From Polynucleobacter kasalickyi (GTDB lineage Bacteria; Pseudomonadota; Gammaproteobacteria; Burkholderiales; Burkholderiaceae): a stretch of DNA of 64,000 nucleotides. The notes under the pieces were generated by a model. The model saw only the letters and a program-made list of their open reading frames with translations. It made no database searches and had not been told where the DNA came from. The stretch covers positions 61,100 to 125,099 of the forward strand of contig NZ_FWXJ01000010.1 in the NCBI RefSeq assembly GCF_900176405.1. The letters are read 5' to 3'. A program made the translations under genes and the position numbers. Shown piece after piece: positions 8,074 through 16,975 of this stretch (its first letter is position 1; every line of letters starts with the position of its first letter).

Positions 8074-10830
8074 TTAATTTGAGTCAAAGTTGCTAGAAAC
8101 TGCCCTAATCGTATCATCTACAGTACGCTGTGAACGATTCGCTAAATGATTGACTTGATCTAAACCAATCTGTCCAACATTAAAGTACTGCGCTTCTGGA
8201 TTCGCCAAATAAAAACCTGACACACTTGAAGCAGGATTCATTGCAAGAGACTCCGTCAACTCCATGCCAATTTCATCTGCTTGAAGTACTTCAAACATTG
8301 CTAATTTAACACTGTGTTCTGGACAAGCTGGATAACCAGGGGCTGGACGAATGCCAATGTATTTCTCATCAATCATCTCCTCATTACTCAAGGACTCATT
8401 GGCAACATATCCCCACAAGTCAGTTCGAACACGATAATGCATGTATTCAGCAAACGCCTCTGCCAATCGATCCGCAAGTGCTTTCAGTAAGATCGCATTG
8501 TAATCATCATGCTGACGTATAAACTCATCAACCTTAGCTTCTACGCCATGACCGGTGGTAACAGCGAACATCCCTACGTAATCTTTTTTACCGCTTTGTA
8601 TCGGAGCCACATAGTCAGCCAAACATCGATTTGGGCGCTTCACACCCTCAACGACTGGTCGATCCGTTTGCTGTCTTAATTGGTGCCATGTCAGAATTTT
8701 TTCAGTTCTTGACTCGTCGCTAAATAATAAAATATCCTCCCCGTCACTTGCTGCGGGATAAAAAGCTACGACAGCATTTGCAGTCAACCAGCGCCCTTGA
8801 ATCAAACGCTCTAACATCTTTTGGCCATCTGCAAATACTTTAGTGGCAGACTCGCCGACAATTTCATCTTCTAAAATCTTAGGGAACTTACCCGCTAAAT
8901 CCCAAGTTTGGAAGAACGGACTCCAATCAATAAATTTAGCAATTTCATTTAAGTCAAAATTCTTAAATACGCGACGCCCAATAAATTTAGGAGCGGAAAT
9001 TGCAAAATGATCCCAATCTAATTTCTCAGCATTTTGTGCCGCAGCTTCAAACGTAATTAAAGGAGTAGCTTTTCTGCTGGCGTGTAATTGACGAGTTTTC
9101 TCATAGTCATCTTTGATCGTTTGCAAGTATTGTTTGGCAGACTCATCTGACAACAAACTTGAAGCAACTGAAACAGATCTTGAAGCATCTGGCACATAAA
9201 TTACTGGCCCATCATAATGAGGTGCAATCTTCACTGCAGTATGGACTTTAGAAGTAGTAGCGCCACCAATCATCAAAGGAATATTTCTAGATCTAAAATA
9301 ATCGTCCTTTTGCATTTCTTGCGCAACATAAGTCATTTCTTCTAAAGAAGGCGTAATCAAGCCAGATAAGCCAATGATGTCCGCATTTTCTTCCTTAGCT
9401 TTTTGCAAAATTTGATTACACGGCACCATCACACCCATGTTGACAACATCAAAGTTATTACATTGCAACACAACTGTTACGATATTTTTACCAATATCAT
9501 GGACGTCACCTTTTACAGTAGCCATGATAATTTTTCCCTTCGACCTGACATCACGTCCAGCCGCTTCATACTGACGCTTTTCTTCTTCAATATATGGAAT
9601 CAGATGAGCTACCGCTTGCTTCATAACCCTCGCACTTTTAACCACTTGGGGTAAAAACATTTTTCCAGCACCAAATAACTCACCAACCACATTCATGCCA
9701 TCCATGAGTGGTCCTTCAATCACCTCAATCGGACGACCACCAGCGCGTTCAATTTCAGAACGAATTTCTTCTGTGTCCTCAACAATAAAGTCGGTAATCC
9801 CTTGTACAAGAGCGTGTGAGAGTCTAGCTCGCACTGGTTCTTCACGCCAAGCCAAAGTTTGTAATTGTTTAGTGCCGCCACCTTTGTAGTTATCGGCAAT
9901 TTCTAGCAACCGTTCGGTAGTCGTCTTGCCATCTTTTTCTTTGAATCGATTCAGAACCACATCTTCAACGCGCTCACGTAATTCAGGGTCTAAATCAGCA
10001 TACACACCAAGCTGACCGGCATTAACAATGCCCATATCCATACCCGCCTCGATGGCATGGTACAAGAAAACTGTGTGAATCGCTTCTCGCACATGGTCAT
10101 TGCCGCGGAAAGAGAAACTAACGTTAGAGACGCCACCGCTGACCTTAGCACCAGGTAAATTTTCCTTAATCCAACGAGTCGCATTAATGAAATCGACCGC
10201 GTAGTTATCATGCTCTTCAATCCCAGTAGCAATCGCAAAAATATTGGGGTCAAAAATAATATCTTCGGCAGCAAAACCAATTTCATTGACTAAGAAATCA
10301 TAGGATCTCTTGCAAATTTCAATTTTTCTTTCATAGGTATCTGCTTGACCTTGCTCATCAAAAGCCATCACTACTGCAGCAGCACCATAACGCTTAATTT
10401 TTTTAGCTTGCAAGGCAAAAGGCTCAACACCCTCTTTTAGAGAAATGGAGTTAACAATTGCTTTTCCTTGCACGCAACGAAGGCCTGCTTCAATGACTTC
10501 CCATTTTGAAGAGTCAATCATCATGGGTACTCTAGCAATATCTGGTTCAGAAGCTATCAGATTTAAAAAGCGCACCATGGCAGCCTTTGAATCCAACATC
10601 GCCTCATCCATGTTGATATCAATGATTTGTGCACCATTCTCCACTTGTTGCCGAGCAACCTTTAAAGCGTCATCGAACATGTTGTTAAGAATTAGACGTG
10701 CAAATGCCTTAGAACCCGTCACATTGGTGCGCTCACCAATGTTAACGAATCGAATATGGGACTCAAGATTAAATGCTTCTAAGCCTGAGAGTCGAAGTGG
10801 CGGTAGGTTATTATTTTTACTCACTGGCAT
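8074..10830 (-). CDS. metH: Methionine synthase, folate/cobalamin/SAM-reactivation part (MetH C-terminal subunit)
   Basis: A 918-residue protein carrying the methyltetrahydrofolate-binding domain (from [13 protein letters not shown] at residues 28-40), the cobalamin cap and B12 domains with GDVHDIG at 441-447 (His444 is the expected lower cobalt ligand), and the AdoMet reactivation domain with [14 protein letters not shown] near the C-terminus. It transfers the methyl group of 5-methyl-THF to homocysteine through B12. The homocysteine-binding domain is on the separate upstream gene. The frame is open to 10974, but MPVSKNN at 10830 leads directly into the conserved region, giving a 14-bp overlap with the upstream stop. 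Confidence 0.93.
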   Translation of the reverse strand: MPVSKNNNLPPLRLSGLEAFNLESHIRFVNIGERTNVTGSKAFARLILNNMFDDALKVARQQVENGAQIIDINMDEAMLDSKAAMVRFLNLIASEPDIARVPMMIDSSKWEVIEAGLRCVQGKAIVNSISLKEGVEPFALQAKKIKRYGAAAVVMAFDEQGQADTYERKIEICKRSYDFLVNEIGFAAEDIIFDPNIFAIATGIEEHDNYAVDFINATRWIKENLPGAKVSGGVSNVSFSFRGNDHVREAIHTVFLYHAIEAGMDMGIVNAGQLGVYADLDPELRERVEDVVLNRFKEKDGKTTTERLLEIADNYKGGGTKQLQTLAWREEPVRARLSHALVQGITDFIVEDTEEIRSEIERAGGRPIEVIEGPLMDGMNVVGELFGAGKMFLPQVVKSARVMKQAVAHLIPYIEEEKRQYEAAGRDVRSKGKIIMATVKGDVHDIGKNIVTVVLQCNNFDVVNMGVMVPCNQILQKAKEENADIIGLSGLITPSLEEMTYVAQEMQKDDYFRSRNIPLMIGGATTSKVHTAVKIAPHYDGPVIYVPDASRSVSVASSLLSDESAKQYLQTIKDDYEKTRQLHASRKATPLITFEAAAQNAEKLDWDHFAISAPKFIGRRVFKNFDLNEIAKFIDWSPFFQTWDLAGKFPKILEDEIVGESATKVFADGQKMLERLIQGRWLTANAVVAFYPAASDGEDILLFSDESRTEKILTWHQLRQQTDRPVVEGVKRPNRCLADYVAPIQSGKKDYVGMFAVTTGHGVEAKVDEFIRQHDDYNAILLKALADRLAEAFAEYMHYRVRTDLWGYVANESLSNEEMIDEKYIGIRPAPGYPACPEHSVKLAMFEVLQADEIGMELTESLAMNPASSVSGFYLANPEAQYFNVGQIGLDQVNHLANRSQRTVDDTIRAVSSNFDSN

Positions 10831-11893
10831 TTGACCTATAAGAATTCCAAATATCTGATACTTTTCGAGGTGAATAGTTTGCAACTTTTTTAGCAATGGC
10901 GGCAATATGCTCTGGCGTAGTTCCACAACAACCACCAACCAAATTGACGAGACCATCTTTTGAAAAATCTTCAATTAATCTTGAAGTAATTTCTGGGGTT
11001 TCATCAAAGCCTGTATCACTCATTGGATTCGGTAATCCGGCATTTGGGTAACATGAAATTGCTACATCACAAATCTTCGCTAACTCAGCAATATAAGGCT
11101 TCATTAGGGTTGCACCCAAAGCACAATTTAAGCCAAAAGTGAGCGGTTTAGCGTGACGCAAACTATTCCAGAAAGCCGATACAGTTTGACCTGACAAAAT
11201 TCTGCCTGACGCATCCGTTACCGTCCCAGAAATCATAATTGGTAAACGCTCACCAGAGTTCTCGAAGTATTCATCAATCGCATAAAGTGCAGCTTTTGCA
11301 TTGAGCGTATCAAAGACAGTTTCCACTAAAAGGACGTCAATACCCCCTTCGACCAATGCTTCTACTTGCTCGTAATATGCTTTTCTTAGTGTTTCAAAAT
11401 TCACATTTCGAGCACCAGGGTCATTTACATCCGGAGAGATACTGGCTGTTTTTGGTGTTGGGCCAAGGGCTCCAGCAACAAATCGTGGTTTGTCTGGTGT
11501 TGAATACTCATCGCACGCCTGTCTAGCTAATTTTGCTGAGGCAAGATTCATCTCCCGAGCCAAGTCAGCCAAATGGTAATCCTCTTGGGCGACTGTAGTT
11601 GCACCAAAAGTATTCGTTTCAATAATATCGGCACCCGCAGCGAGATACTTTTGGTGAATCTCCAAAATGACTTCAGGTTTTGTAATAGAAAGTAACTCGT
11701 TATTCCCTTTTAAATCAATAGGATGATTATCAAAGCGATGAGATCCGCCACGAAAATCTTCCTCTTGTAATTTATATTGTTGAATCATCGTGCCCATTGC
11801 ACCATCCAAAATCAAAATGCGTTGGCTAAGCAATTCTGGCAAAAGCTGACCTTTTGTGTATTGAATCAATTGGTTTGACGGTTGAGGAGACAT
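10817..11893 (-). CDS. metH: Homocysteine S-methyltransferase domain protein (MetH N-terminal subunit)
   Basis: A 358-residue protein equal to the first domain of MetH. It begins with the catalytic-barrel signature [15 protein letters not shown] and carries the zinc-binding cysteines in GLNCALG and [10 protein letters not shown]. It binds and activates homocysteine through zinc, and works with the downstream protein, which carries folate and B12. The two genes overlap by 14 bp in different frames and each is complete at its ends, so this looks like a stable two-gene methionine synthase, as in other Burkholderiales, not a broken gene. It is divergent from phaM; no cobalamin riboswitch fits in the roughly 80-bp gap. 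Confidence 0.92.
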   Translation of the reverse strand: MSPQPSNQLIQYTKGQLLPELLSQRILILDGAMGTMIQQYKLQEEDFRGGSHRFDNHPIDLKGNNELLSITKPEVILEIHQKYLAAGADIIETNTFGATTVAQEDYHLADLAREMNLASAKLARQACDEYSTPDKPRFVAGALGPTPKTASISPDVNDPGARNVNFETLRKAYYEQVEALVEGGIDVLLVETVFDTLNAKAALYAIDEYFENSGERLPIMISGTVTDASGRILSGQTVSAFWNSLRHAKPLTFGLNCALGATLMKPYIAELAKICDVAISCYPNAGLPNPMSDTGFDETPEITSRLIEDFSKDGLVNLVGGCCGTTPEHIAAIAKKVANYSPRKVSDIWNSYRSNASE

Positions 11894-11974
11894 AGATGAT
11901 TCTAAAAAAAGATTGATTTAGTTACTGAAGTCTTATATTTTACAATTAGATAACAATCTTTAGTGGAGCTCAAA

Positions 11975-12535
11975 ATGTTTAATCCAATGCCGGACTTTCA
12001 ACAAAGCGTAGAAATGATGAAAAATATGTGGTCAAACGCTTCTACAGCTAGTAAAGAGAACGGGATGCCGAATTTTGGTATTCCTGGTATGTCCTCTTTA
12101 AACCCATTTGGAATTCCCACACTCGATATCGAGGAGTTAGATAAACGAATTAAAGATTTAAAGAGTGTGGAAGCTTGGCTCACCTTAAATTTAAATGTTT
12201 TACAAACTACTGTTCAAGGTCTCGAAGTGCAAAGAGCGACCCTGTCTACATTACAAGGGATTGCCGAGACAATGAAGAATAGCTCCTCAGCGGAGACGAC
12301 TGATCAAACCACAGCGAAGGCAGCTGAAGGTTTTGCTCAGGCAACCGAATTTGCTGGTGCCGGAGGAAAACTCGCTCAAGAATTGATGGAACAAATGTCC
12401 AAGTCGGCCGCAACCATGATGCAAGGTTTTGCACAGGCAGCTCCTTCGGCAAAAAAAACTACCGCAAAACCAAGAGCACGCAAGACGGCGGCTAAACCTT
12501 CTGCGAAAACCGCCAGATCCCCTCGGAGTCGCTAA
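11975..12535 (+). CDS. phaM: PhaM-family polyhydroxyalkanoate granule protein
   Basis: A 186-residue protein resembling PhaM, which binds PHB granules, activates PHB synthase and attaches granules to the nucleoid. Visible parts are an N-terminal SVEMMKNMWSN segment, a central helical stretch (LDKRIKDLKSVEAWLTLNLN), and a basic Lys/Ala/Pro tail (KKTTAKPRARKTAAKPSAK) of the kind used for DNA binding. The start at 11975 is preferred over a GTG at 11963 because GGAG at 11965-11968 gives a ribosome binding site. Its last 44 bp are antisense to the end of the neighbouring hydrolase gene. Confidence 0.82.
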   Translation: MFNPMPDFQQSVEMMKNMWSNASTASKENGMPNFGIPGMSSLNPFGIPTLDIEELDKRIKDLKSVEAWLTLNLNVLQTTVQGLEVQRATLSTLQGIAETMKNSSSAETTDQTTAKAAEGFAQATEFAGAGGKLAQELMEQMSKSAATMMQGFAQAAPSAKKTTAKPRARKTAAKPSAKTARSPRSR

Positions 12536-13553
12536 TTCGATTTAATTTGCCTCGCCTCATCAAGTAATTGAGGTGGGCAATGGTTTCTCCCATTGCAAAA
12601 GTTAACTGATGAATATCTAACTCTCTTTTAAATAGAATCGGGATGATTTCTTTAGCAGTCGCTGGTTTTTCGCAGGCATTGAATGTCTCGGCCAGACGGT
12701 CATCATGATGTTTGACCAGTTCATCAATTCTAAAATGCATGCCTTGAAAGGGTTTGCCATGTGAAGGTAACAACAAGGTCGCTGGATCTAGGGGTAGATA
12801 TTTTTTTAAAGAATCTAAAAATAAGCCCAATGGGTCAGCATCTGGCTCGACATCATGCACGCTAACATTGGTTGAAATACGAGGCAACAGCATATCTCCG
12901 GTAATCATGATCTTACTATCCTCGCAAACGAGTGACATATGCTCTGGTGAGTGGCCAAAGCCACTAATTGCTCGCCAAGTACGGTTGCCGATGGTTATCA
13001 AATCTTGATCCTGAATCCGGTGAAATCTCTGTGGCACTGCTGGCACAAGATTACTGTAATAATCAGAACGTGCTCTAACCTTTGCCAAATCCTCTTCATT
13101 GGTGAGTCCGTGCCTTGCAAAATGATCTGCTGAACCTCCGCCACCTGAGACCGACCCAATCGCAGCTCCCCCCTCTTTGGAGCTCAACCATCTTGCCATT
13201 AAAAAATCGGTCATGGACATCCATAAAGGCGCTTTATAGCGCTCACAAATCCAATGCGCCAATCCCACATGGTCAGGGTGCATGTGGGTGACGAGTACCC
13301 GAATAATTGGTAAACCCTGCAAATGATTGGCAAAAATTTGCTCCCAAGCATCTTTTGTTTCCTGAGAGGTAATTCCGCAATCCACCACAGTCCAACCTTC
13401 AACGCCATTTAAACAATCTCGTAATAACCACAAATTAATATGGTTTAAAGCAAATGGTAGTTTCATTCGTAACCAAAAAACTCCGTCAGCAACGGCCTGT
13501 ACTTGGCCTGGAAGGGGCATATTATCTTCAAATGGGTAGTGAATTGGGGTCAT
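12492..13553 (-). CDS. MBL-fold metallohydrolase
   Basis: A 353-residue metallo-beta-lactamase-fold enzyme. The metal motif THMHPDHVGLAHW is clear, as are the downstream GHSPEH, ITGDMLLP and PSHGKPF segments that supply further metal ligands. It also has a C-terminal winged-helix-like region (MGETIAHLNYLMRRGKLNRI), typical of the LACTB2/GloB-like group. It hydrolyses an unknown ester or thioester. It is convergent with phaM and the coding regions overlap by 44 bp at their 3' ends. Confidence 0.85.
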   Translation of the reverse strand: MTPIHYPFEDNMPLPGQVQAVADGVFWLRMKLPFALNHINLWLLRDCLNGVEGWTVVDCGITSQETKDAWEQIFANHLQGLPIIRVLVTHMHPDHVGLAHWICERYKAPLWMSMTDFLMARWLSSKEGGAAIGSVSGGGGSADHFARHGLTNEEDLAKVRARSDYYSNLVPAVPQRFHRIQDQDLITIGNRTWRAISGFGHSPEHMSLVCEDSKIMITGDMLLPRISTNVSVHDVEPDADPLGLFLDSLKKYLPLDPATLLLPSHGKPFQGMHFRIDELVKHHDDRLAETFNACEKPATAKEIIPILFKRELDIHQLTFAMGETIAHLNYLMRRGKLNRISDSEGIWRFSQKV

Positions 13554-13593
13554 ATTTTGTCTTTAATAGTTGGTTTTACATTAAGATATTTGT

Positions 13594-13974
13594 ATGTCTA
13601 AATTTCCTAAATTTTTATCTGTGCAATTTGTCTCTGATATGTCTGAGCTTATTTTAGATGGATTTAATCGCCATGATCGAATATTTCGAGAAGCCAACTT
13701 AGATGCAATGCAGTCTTTCGAGTCACAAAACCGAGTTGGTATTCATGAGCATATCAAAGGTCGAATTGAGTATTCTGATGACAGAGATGATGACAGAGTT
13801 AAGGGGCGTATTGTTTCTTTGGCAGATAAGTGTGGCACCTTCCACTTCGATTCAGAAATTTGGCAGCAAGTAAAATTACCCAAAGGGGTTACCCCCAGTT
13901 TATTTAGTTACCCACAGCACTTAAGATTTATTAACAAGCAAACAACATTATCAAACGAAAGGATCTCGGAATGA
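13594..13974 (+). pseudogene. Miniature aceK remnant (isocitrate dehydrogenase kinase/phosphatase), large internal deletion
   Basis: A 126-codon open frame. Its first two thirds resemble the AceK N-terminus (ILDGFNRHDRIFRE, then FESQN and HIKGRIEYSDDR). Its end resembles the AceK C-terminus (FDSEIWQQVKLPKGV, then FSYPQHLRF, like the family ending VFPYPQ..RF). AceK is normally about 570-600 residues, so the ATP-binding kinase core is absent, and the two ends are joined in frame around residues 65-75. A short direct repeat (GATGACAGA twice) lies near the join, at about 13779-13799. The stop overlaps the carbonic anhydrase ATG as ATGA, so the frame may persist as a coupled leader ORF. Catalytic function is ruled out by the missing core. 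The assignment is from memory of the family, not a search. Confidence 0.65.
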
Positions 13975-14651
13975 CCAACATAACCTCTGAAAATCCTCAT
14001 CACCTCACGGAGCTATTTAAAAATAACCAAGAATGGGTGCAAAAAAACATCACCGAAGACCCGGACTTTTTTCAACGATTAGCAAATCAACAATCTCCAG
14101 AATATTTATGGATTGGTTGTTCTGATTCTCGAGTACCTGCCAATCAGGTCATTGGTCTTGCTCCAGGTGAAATTTTTGTCCATCGCAATATCGCCAATGT
14201 GATTGCACATACAGATCTGAATGCCCTTTCAGTCATTCAATTTGCGATTGATTTATTAAAGGTCAAACATATCATTGTGGTTGGTCACTATGGTTGTTCG
14301 GGCGTTCGAGCCGCAATGGAAAATATTCGTGTTGGCCTTGCTGATAATTGGATTCGCCATGTCAAAGACGTGGAAGACAAACATGGTCAATACTTGGGTA
14401 AAGTACTGGATCGTCAAGAAAAATTAGACTACCTCTGTGAATTAAATGTGGTTGAACAAGTAAGCAATGTTTGCCAATCCACGATTGTGCAAGATGCTTG
14501 GCAACGAGGACAACCCTTAACGGTACATGGCTGGATTTATGGTTTACATGATGGCTATGCCCGTGATTTAGGAATGAGCATCCAAAATATTGCTGAGTTA
14601 GAAAGCCGGTACCGCTCCGTAATTTCTAAATTCCAAAATATCGTTGGCTAA
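13971..14651 (+). CDS. can: Beta-class carbonic anhydrase
   Basis: A 226-residue enzyme interconverting CO2 and bicarbonate in the cytosol. The zinc site is visible as GCSDSRVPANQ (Cys plus the Asp-Arg dyad) and GHYGCSGV (His and Cys), the hallmark of beta carbonic anhydrases. Length and spacing are normal for the family. The ATG overlaps the stop of the aceK remnant, and an AAAGGATCT ribosome binding site lies inside that remnant. The next gene overlaps its end by 8 bp. Confidence 0.95.
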   Translation: MTNITSENPHHLTELFKNNQEWVQKNITEDPDFFQRLANQQSPEYLWIGCSDSRVPANQVIGLAPGEIFVHRNIANVIAHTDLNALSVIQFAIDLLKVKHIIVVGHYGCSGVRAAMENIRVGLADNWIRHVKDVEDKHGQYLGKVLDRQEKLDYLCELNVVEQVSNVCQSTIVQDAWQRGQPLTVHGWIYGLHDGYARDLGMSIQNIAELESRYRSVISKFQNIVG

Positions 14652-15567
14652 CGCATTGCCTCTTCCATCTAATTTGCAAGTGATTGAGCGAGGTTGGCTC
14701 TCAGCCAATCAAGTGTATCTGTGGTCTGATAATTTTTTAGATGTGATTGATAGCGGCTTTTGTACGCATCAATCACAAACTATTGAATTATTAAATCTAA
14801 AGATGCAAGTACTCACGGACAGGACTCCTAGGTTCTTAATTAATACGCACTTACACTCTGATCATTGCGGGGGTAATGCGGCATTAATCAATGATTTTAA
14901 TTTTAAATTGTTAGTCCCTAGTGCCGAATTTGATGCGGTACAAGATTGGAATGAACCATTACTCGGCTTCTCGGAGCTCGGGCAACCTTGCCCAGTTTTT
15001 AGTGCGTTTGGTACTTATCAACCCAATACAGTGATCACACTTGGCAACCTAGATTGGGAAATTCATCAAGCGCCTGGCCATGAAGATCAAGCTCAATTAT
15101 TGTTTAATCCTGAATATAAAATTCTAATTTCCGGTGATGCACTTTGGGAAAAGGGATTTGGTGCATTGTTTCCAAACAATGAAGGTGTCCCAAATATTGA
15201 CGGGGCTTTTGCGACCCTCGAATTGATTGCTGAGATTGAACCAAACATTGTAATTCCTGGACATGGCAGTATTTTTAATGATGTTTCGCAGGCGCTTATT
15301 TTTGCCCACGATCGCTTGGCTTATCTGCGCAAAAATCCCGATCGTAACTTGATCCACGTGGTCAATGTACTACTAAAGTTTAAGTTACTGGAATGGCAAC
15401 AATGCAGCCAAGAGATAGCATTAGACTGGTTCAAAAATACGCCAATGCTGCAAAAAATTGCTGAGCTCCTCAATCAACCAATCCATGATTTGTTTCAACA
15501 ATCACTCAATGCCTTAGTCAAATCTAATGCAATTAAGATTCGTATGCAAACCTTATTCAATGCCTAA
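14644..15567 (+). CDS. MBL-fold metallohydrolase
   Basis: A 307-residue metallo-beta-lactamase-fold protein with the metal motif NTHLHSDHCGGN, then APGHEDQ, ISGDALWE and PGHGS. It is distinct from the hydrolase at 12492. No ATG is available near the start; a TTG at 14644 overlapping the carbonic anhydrase stop gives the conserved beginning LPLPSNLQVIERGWLSAN, so TTG is the best choice. Downstream it is convergent with the DUF3619 gene with a 4-bp overlap. The substrate is unknown. Confidence 0.83.
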   Translation: MANALPLPSNLQVIERGWLSANQVYLWSDNFLDVIDSGFCTHQSQTIELLNLKMQVLTDRTPRFLINTHLHSDHCGGNAALINDFNFKLLVPSAEFDAVQDWNEPLLGFSELGQPCPVFSAFGTYQPNTVITLGNLDWEIHQAPGHEDQAQLLFNPEYKILISGDALWEKGFGALFPNNEGVPNIDGAFATLELIAEIEPNIVIPGHGSIFNDVSQALIFAHDRLAYLRKNPDRNLIHVVNVLLKFKLLEWQQCSQEIALDWFKNTPMLQKIAELLNQPIHDLFQQSLNALVKSNAIKIRMQTLFNA

Positions 15568-15878
15568 AGGGTCGATAGGGTTAACTCAGTCATCGGATTG
15601 AGCTTTGCTAGTTCATCGTCAATGTGATCAGTTTGTTGATGATGCGTCAGAATAAGAGCAGTAGTAGCAATCATGAATGCGATGACTAAATACTGCCAAT
15701 TGCTTTGGTTTTTTTGGATAAGGGTGTTATGCGTTGTGCTAAAAAAATGGTCATTCTCAACTGACAATAAATCTAACTGATTGAGCATCTTCATTTTGAA
15801 TTCTTGATTCGCATTTGGTGCAGGCTCACTCAGAAGCAGTTTTTTTAATTGTTCATCTTGCATGATTTTTACTCTCAA
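15564..15878 (-). CDS. DUF3619-like membrane protein, possible anti-sigma partner
   Basis: A protein of about 104 residues with a soluble N-terminal half (QDEQLKKLLLSEPAP), one hydrophobic helix at about residues 63-80 (WQYLVIAFMIATTALIL) and a short acidic tail. This size and layout fit the DUF3619 family, encoded beside ECF sigma factors in Burkholderiales. It overlaps the sigma factor gene by 26 bp, or by 11 bp if the Met at residue 6 is the start. A role in holding the sigma factor at the membrane is inferred from position; no anti-sigma zinc motif is visible. Confidence 0.65.
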   Translation of the reverse strand: MRVKIMQDEQLKKLLLSEPAPNANQEFKMKMLNQLDLLSVENDHFFSTTHNTLIQKNQSNWQYLVIAFMIATTALILTHHQQTDHIDDELAKLNPMTELTLSTL

Positions 15879-16404
15879 AATATTTTTTCAAATTTGCTTT
15901 TGCTCTAAACAACAATTGGTCTACTGCATTTTTATTCATCTCTAATTGCTCACCAATTTCTTCAGCGGTGTTGTCGTAATAGGCCCACAGGACTATCGCT
16001 AAGCGCTGCTTGGGTGGCAATCTATGGATAGCTGATTTCAGCTCACCCGCATCTTCAGAGTAATTAGCATCAGAAATTTCTTCACTAATTTCATCCAGGT
16101 CATCAAGATTCCAGTGATTTTTATTTTTCTTAAGTGCATTAAAACACTCTCTTTGAACAATCGTATAAAAGTATGTTTTTAATTTTGCCTCGCCCTTAAA
16201 GTGCTCGTGATTTTTCCACAATTTAAAGAAGGCACTCTGTACGACATCTTCTGCATCTTGATTTGTACCCATGATGCGCCATGCCAACCTAATTGCATCA
16301 TCTGATAAAAGTAAGACAATCTCTGCTGTCGCTATAGAGCTACCCCCAACGGCGGCAGTAAGTAACTCCTGATCGTTATTCCATTGCTTGGTTTTCAATA
16401 GCAA
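15853..16404 (-). CDS. ECF-type RNA polymerase sigma factor
   Basis: A 183-residue sigma factor with region 2 (DAEDVVQSAFFKLWKN, then FKTYFYTIVQRECFN-like sequence) and region 4 with its helix-turn-helix (LPPKQRLAIVLWAYYD, EEIGEQLEMNKNAVDQLLFRAK). This two-region design without regions 1 and 3 is typical of the ECF group. It follows the 19-residue-repeat protein by 10 bp and overlaps the DUF3619-like gene, forming a three-gene unit. An ECF-like promoter candidate lies upstream of the operon, so autoregulation is possible. Confidence 0.88.
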   Translation of the reverse strand: MLLKTKQWNNDQELLTAAVGGSSIATAEIVLLLSDDAIRLAWRIMGTNQDAEDVVQSAFFKLWKNHEHFKGEAKLKTYFYTIVQRECFNALKKNKNHWNLDDLDEISEEISDANYSEDAGELKSAIHRLPPKQRLAIVLWAYYDNTAEEIGEQLEMNKNAVDQLLFRAKANLKKYFESKNHAR

Positions 16405-16414
16405 TCTTTCTTAA

Positions 16415-16858
16415 TTATTTAGATAGCTCATTATTCCAACCTTCCCGCTCCTTCGGAGGAAATTTTTCAAGCAAACGATGCCTTTCTTGTTTCATTTCCT
16501 CTCTTTGCTCTGGTGAAAGTGATTTTAAATATTCATGACGCTCCTTTTTCCTTTGCTCTCTTTGTTCAGGCGTTAAGGCTTTCCATTGTTCTTTCATCTT
16601 TTCATGCATTGCACGTCTCTCATCGGGAGATAAGGATTGCATTTTTAAACGCAATTTTTGATGAAACTCTTTACGTTCTTCTGGCGTTGCTTGTTTCATT
16701 AATTCATGTAATTCCTTAGCGCGAGCCTGCCTTTGTTCAATCGGCATATTCGCAACTTCCCTCGGATCCAATGGCTCGGGTAGTGCCGCTAGCGCAAAAC
16801 CGCTGATAGAGAAAGTCATCGCCGTAATTTGTAATAATCTATAAATACTTTGCTTCAT
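16415..16858 (-). CDS. Exported helical repeat protein (DUF3106-like), 19-residue repeats
   Basis: A 147-residue protein with a signal peptide (residues 1-25, cut after FALAA) and a mature part built almost wholly of a 19-residue unit. Units start at about residues 58, 77, 96 and 115, each beginning (T/S)P(E/D)(E/Q)R and rich in Glu, Lys, Arg and His, for example SPEQREEMKQERHRLLEKF. A less regular unit precedes them and a partial one closes the protein. The pattern resembles DUF3106 and also the LTxxQ helices of the Spy/CpxP group. It is likely an all-helical periplasmic protein; a chaperone or stress-sensor role is inference. It has a good AAAGGAG ribosome binding site and leads the sigma factor operon. 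Confidence 0.7.
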   Translation of the reverse strand: MKQSIYRLLQITAMTFSISGFALAALPEPLDPREVANMPIEQRQARAKELHELMKQATPEERKEFHQKLRLKMQSLSPDERRAMHEKMKEQWKALTPEQREQRKKERHEYLKSLSPEQREEMKQERHRLLEKFPPKEREGWNNELSK

Positions 16859-16940
16859 TTTAAAAAGCTCCTTTAGTTGATTTATTCTTTTGACAATTTA
16901 AAGATTCAATTACTTACGGTAGATTTATTAGTTAAATCTA

Positions 16941-16968
16941 TTACAGATTAAAATATCCTTTTAGGTTC
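16941..16968 (-). promoter_or_regulatory. Candidate ECF-type promoter of the sigma factor operon
   Basis: Read on the minus strand, GAACCT (16968-16963) is followed after 15 bp by TCTGTAA (16947-16941). This resembles the GAACTT/TCTGA spacing used by sigmaE-like factors and lies about 80 bp upstream of the repeat-protein start. A match this short can occur by chance. Confidence 0.3.
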
Positions 16969-16975
16969 AATCTAT

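Noticed and set aside
8074..11893. metH as a frameshifted pseudogene
   Set aside because: The break is exactly at a domain boundary, both genes have proper starts and stops, and two-gene MetH is known in this order.
11894..11974. Cobalamin or SAH riboswitch before metH
   Set aside because: The gap to phaM is about 80 bp and shows none of the conserved blocks of either class.
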